Origin: an uncultured Thermoproteales archaeon
GTDB lineage: Archaea > Thermoproteota > Thermoprotei > Thermoproteales > Thermoproteaceae
DNA length: 6,700 bases
Direction: 5' to 3'
Assembly: GCA_946480885.1 (NCBI GenBank)
Contig: CAMLLK010000053.1
Location: 1 to 6,700 of the forward strand
In this document: piece after piece, positions 4,943 through 6,700 of the stretch
Layout of the letters: the number at the start of each line of letters is the position of its first letter
Position numbering within the stretch: position 1 is the first letter of the stretch
Notes under the pieces: generated by a model
Database searches by the model: none
What the model was told of the DNA's origin: nothing
Seen by the model: the letters and a program-made list of their open reading frames with translations, nothing else
Program-made: the position numbers and the translations under genes

Positions 4943-6412
4943 TTGGGAAGCTTCTATTTATCCTTTCCTAGGGGGGTATGGACCTACTACTTTTTATTAA
5001 TTAGCTTCCTTATTAACATATATCTTATTATTACTCTCTCAAAATCTCATCTATTATTGCTCCTTTACATTATCTTGTTTATTACTGAGATATTGACCTC
5101 TAGTGCAACTCTTCTTTCGTTTTACAATCTGTTCATGGCCTTCTTTCTCTTCACCTACGGAATTGCAGTATTAATCTACTACGATGAGAACTTTGGGCAT
5201 ATAATACCATGGAGCTTTCCATTGCAAATACCGGGTATACATCTTGCACCGGAGAACTTGGCTGTCATCTTCCCGGCTATTGTGGTTTTTGGGATTGTTT
5301 TCGTCATCGTCGTTTTCTTGCCAGTCTATAGTTTAACTATGCATGCACGTGCTGTAACGTCGCCTACGGTGTTTTTGCCTCCTTTATGGTGGTGGTTTGG
5401 GCTGGGGGTCTTTGCCTGGGATGAGTTGGAGGCGCGTAGCCTTCTGCATAGGCTATCTGCCGACTACACAGTTGTGGTTGAGCTGTCTAAGGGTGAAAGG
5501 GCATTTGTTGTGTCGGCCGACCTCGACGGCATGTATCTCTGTAGGTTTGGAAGGCGGAGCGGTGTCTGTAACAATGTCGAGTGGGTGAGGTATGACGAGG
5601 TGAAGTTCAAAGTTACAACAATCAATGGGAGCAAAGAACGGCTTGATAAAGGTCGGTTTGTTCGAAAGGTAGTGTTACCATTGTCAATAGGTTTTATTGC
5701 ATTTTTTATTACAAATTACAATGTGATTTTTATGATAAATTACAATAACATAAGCATAAGTAATGCATTTATTATATTTATGCTTATATTTTTACTATGT
5801 ATTATTTATGATAAATGTAATGACATAAGAGAATTGAATGAATATATAGAAGATACTAGGAGGAAAAAAGTATTTTGGAAGCACTTGGCACTTCATGTAA
5901 CTTGGGCGTTTATGTTTACTTTGATGTTCTTTCTTTTGACATCAAATTGGATGATATGGATTTATGTATTGCCTGCTGGTATTGTTGTTTCGTTTCTCTC
6001 GTGGGCAGATCCAAAGTTGTCCAGGTTCCTATTTCCGTGGTTGGAGCTTCGGCTGATGTCCGTAGGTGGCTTGGTTATCGCGTTGGCTCGTGGTGGTTGT
6101 TTGCGGTGGGCGAAGGTGGGGGTGGCGCCGCTCGGCCGCGATATTGTGATCCAGGATGGAGACTGTGAGGTGAAGGTATCTCCTTACGTTGAGCAAAAGG
6201 AGAGCCGCCCCCAGAGTGATCTCTGCGGGCCTGCTTGTCCGCCACTGCGGATTATAGGCGGAGAGAGGGTTGTGGTGCGCGTCATGGATGGGCAGGAGGA
6301 GTACCATTACATAGTGGACTCCACCACGATGTCGGGCAAATCTGTTTGCATTTTTGAATACTTGGCGCAGATGTGGCGTCGTATATTGGGTATGCGGCGT
6401 GGTCGGCGATGA
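4943..6412 (+). CDS. Multi-spanning membrane protein with two soluble domains, function unknown
   Basis: I cannot place this 489-residue protein in a known family. Hydrophobic segments lie near 14-32, 37-58, 62-80, 106-130, a Trp-rich one at 143-158, then 243-264, 273-290, 317-333 and 338-355. A first soluble domain (about 160-242, mixed alpha/beta, with Cys200 and Cys209) separates the two membrane blocks. A second (about 356-489) has Cys386, 408, 428, 432 and 469 and a very basic tail, RRILGMRRGRR. TTG 4943 is the first possible start in the open frame and no other start occurs before residue 65, so it is favoured despite being weak. Composition changes sharply inside the gene: bases 5701-5880 have only 34 G or C of 180, while the segments for the soluble domains are near the window average. 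Its stop overlaps the next start (ATGA), implying a shared transcript. A transporter, channel or membrane effector are all possible. Confidence 0.8.
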   Translation: MGSFYLSFPRGVWTYYFLLISFLINIYLIITLSKSHLLLLLYIILFITEILTSSATLLSFYNLFMAFFLFTYGIAVLIYYDENFGHIIPWSFPLQIPGIHLAPENLAVIFPAIVVFGIVFVIVVFLPVYSLTMHARAVTSPTVFLPPLWWWFGLGVFAWDELEARSLLHRLSADYTVVVELSKGERAFVVSADLDGMYLCRFGRRSGVCNNVEWVRYDEVKFKVTTINGSKERLDKGRFVRKVVLPLSIGFIAFFITNYNVIFMINYNNISISNAFIIFMLIFLLCIIYDKCNDIRELNEYIEDTRRKKVFWKHLALHVTWAFMFTLMFFLLTSNWMIWIYVLPAGIVVSFLSWADPKLSRFLFPWLELRLMSVGGLVIALARGGCLRWAKVGVAPLGRDIVIQDGDCEVKVSPYVEQKESRPQSDLCGPACPPLRIIGGERVVVRVMDGQEEYHYIVDSTTMSGKSVCIFEYLAQMWRRILGMRRGRR

Positions 6413-6669
6413 GGCGCTCGACGGCGACTACGGCCATGTCTGCTTGGCTGTCTTTTCTGCCTTCCCACATCTTGGGGGATGTGGCTGTGGTGGTGTGGAG
6501 TGTTTTGTACCGTTGGGTTTTTGGGGGTGGAGTGGAGCTGGTACCAGGTGGGCAGGACGGTGGCAGGGCCTGCGCCTATGGCGTGTGTGTCTTGCGGGCG
6601 GCGAGGGGGGGGGGGGAGGGGGGGGGCGGGGGGGGTGGTGCTGGGCGGGGGGCTGTGGGCGGGGGTTGA
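6409..6669 (+). CDS. Small membrane-like ORF, 3' end unreliable
   Basis: ATG 6409 overlaps the TGA of the large membrane protein as ATGA, the usual sign of translational coupling. The readable part begins MRRSTATTAMSAWLSFLP, and a hydrophobic stretch follows at about residues 19-38 (HILGDVAVVVWSVLYRWVFG). After about base 6600 the frame is almost all GGN codons in a poly-G tract, so the sequence, the frame and the TGA at 6667 are not credible. I read this as the first 60 or so codons of a real gene that ran into bad sequence. The frame is also open upstream to GTG 6373, but the overlap start is the better choice. Function unknown. Confidence 0.45.
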   Translation: MRRSTATTAMSAWLSFLPSHILGDVAVVVWSVLYRWVFGGGVELVPGGQDGGRACAYGVCVLRAARGGGEGGGGGGGAGRGAVGGG

Positions 6670-6677
6670 GGGGGTCG
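6606..6677. repeat. Low-complexity poly-G tract
   Basis: This stretch is nearly all G, broken by single A, C or T bases, and followed by about 23 ordinary bases to the contig end. It may be an assembly artefact from two-colour Illumina chemistry, where absent signal is called as G, or a genuine G-quadruplex-forming tract that stopped the assembly. The untrimmed adapter at the other contig end favours an artefact. Confidence 0.75.
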
Positions 6678-6700
6678 TAATAACTCACGTTATAGGAGGG

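Noticed and set aside
6318..6345. P-loop-like DSTTMSGKS in the C-terminal domain of the large membrane protein
   Set aside because: The first Gly of the Walker A motif is missing, no Walker B follows, and the motif is only about 20 residues from the C-terminus.
1..6700. CRISPR array, insertion sequence or terminal repeats
   Set aside because: I saw no regularly spaced direct repeats, transposase motifs or long inverted repeats on either strand.

Overview
This window looks like one end of a metagenomic or draft-genome contig from a hyperthermophilic archaeon, most likely Thermoproteales (Pyrobaculum/Thermoproteus-like). Support comes from protein composition (many Arg, Glu and Val, and many Cys in apparently cytosolic proteins), TTG/GTG starts, genes packed with tiny gaps or overlaps, and TATA-like elements centred about 25 bases upstream of start codons, which is typical of leaderless archaeal mRNAs. 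The lineage is inferred from composition, not from a marker gene. Both ends are technically suspect: bases 1-21 are the 3' end of the Illumina TruSeq read-1 adapter, and 6606-6668 is nearly pure G.

Bases 23-1847 hold a two-gene unit on the + strand. The first gene is a short, MID-PIWI-only prokaryotic Argonaute that has lost its catalytic residues and resembles the Archaeoglobus AfAgo and Sulfolobus SiAgo type. Four bases after its stop comes an unrecognised 177-residue protein with 11 cysteines, placed where a partner subunit of an inactive Argonaute would be expected. A 27-codon ORF of doubtful status follows.

Bases 1985-4225 hold a restriction-modification locus with its own leaderless promoter. 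It starts with a GC-rich M.TaqI-like DNA adenine methyltransferase. Overlapping it is a gene that looks like the cognate restriction endonuclease, split by a +1 frameshift around 3758-3774 into an N-terminal piece and a C-terminal PD-(D/E)XK-like piece. The catalytic E-x-K triplet of the second piece also appears changed. The nuclease is probably dead or sequence-damaged, while the methylase is intact.

Bases 4305 to the end hold a third unit of envelope genes I cannot assign to a family. The first is a secreted-type protein with a signal peptide, four N-glycosylation sequons and two late membrane segments. The second is a 489-residue multi-spanning protein with two soluble domains and a very AT-rich middle. 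The third is a small membrane-like ORF that starts by an ATGA overlap and runs into the G-rich end.

Overall this reads as a defence island: an inactive Argonaute with an unknown partner, a decaying restriction-modification system, and membrane proteins of unknown role. Inactive archaeal short Argonautes are known to act through membrane effectors, so a link between the first and third units is possible, but the restriction-modification genes lie between them and the separate promoters argue for independence. The effector could equally lie upstream, beyond the contig end.
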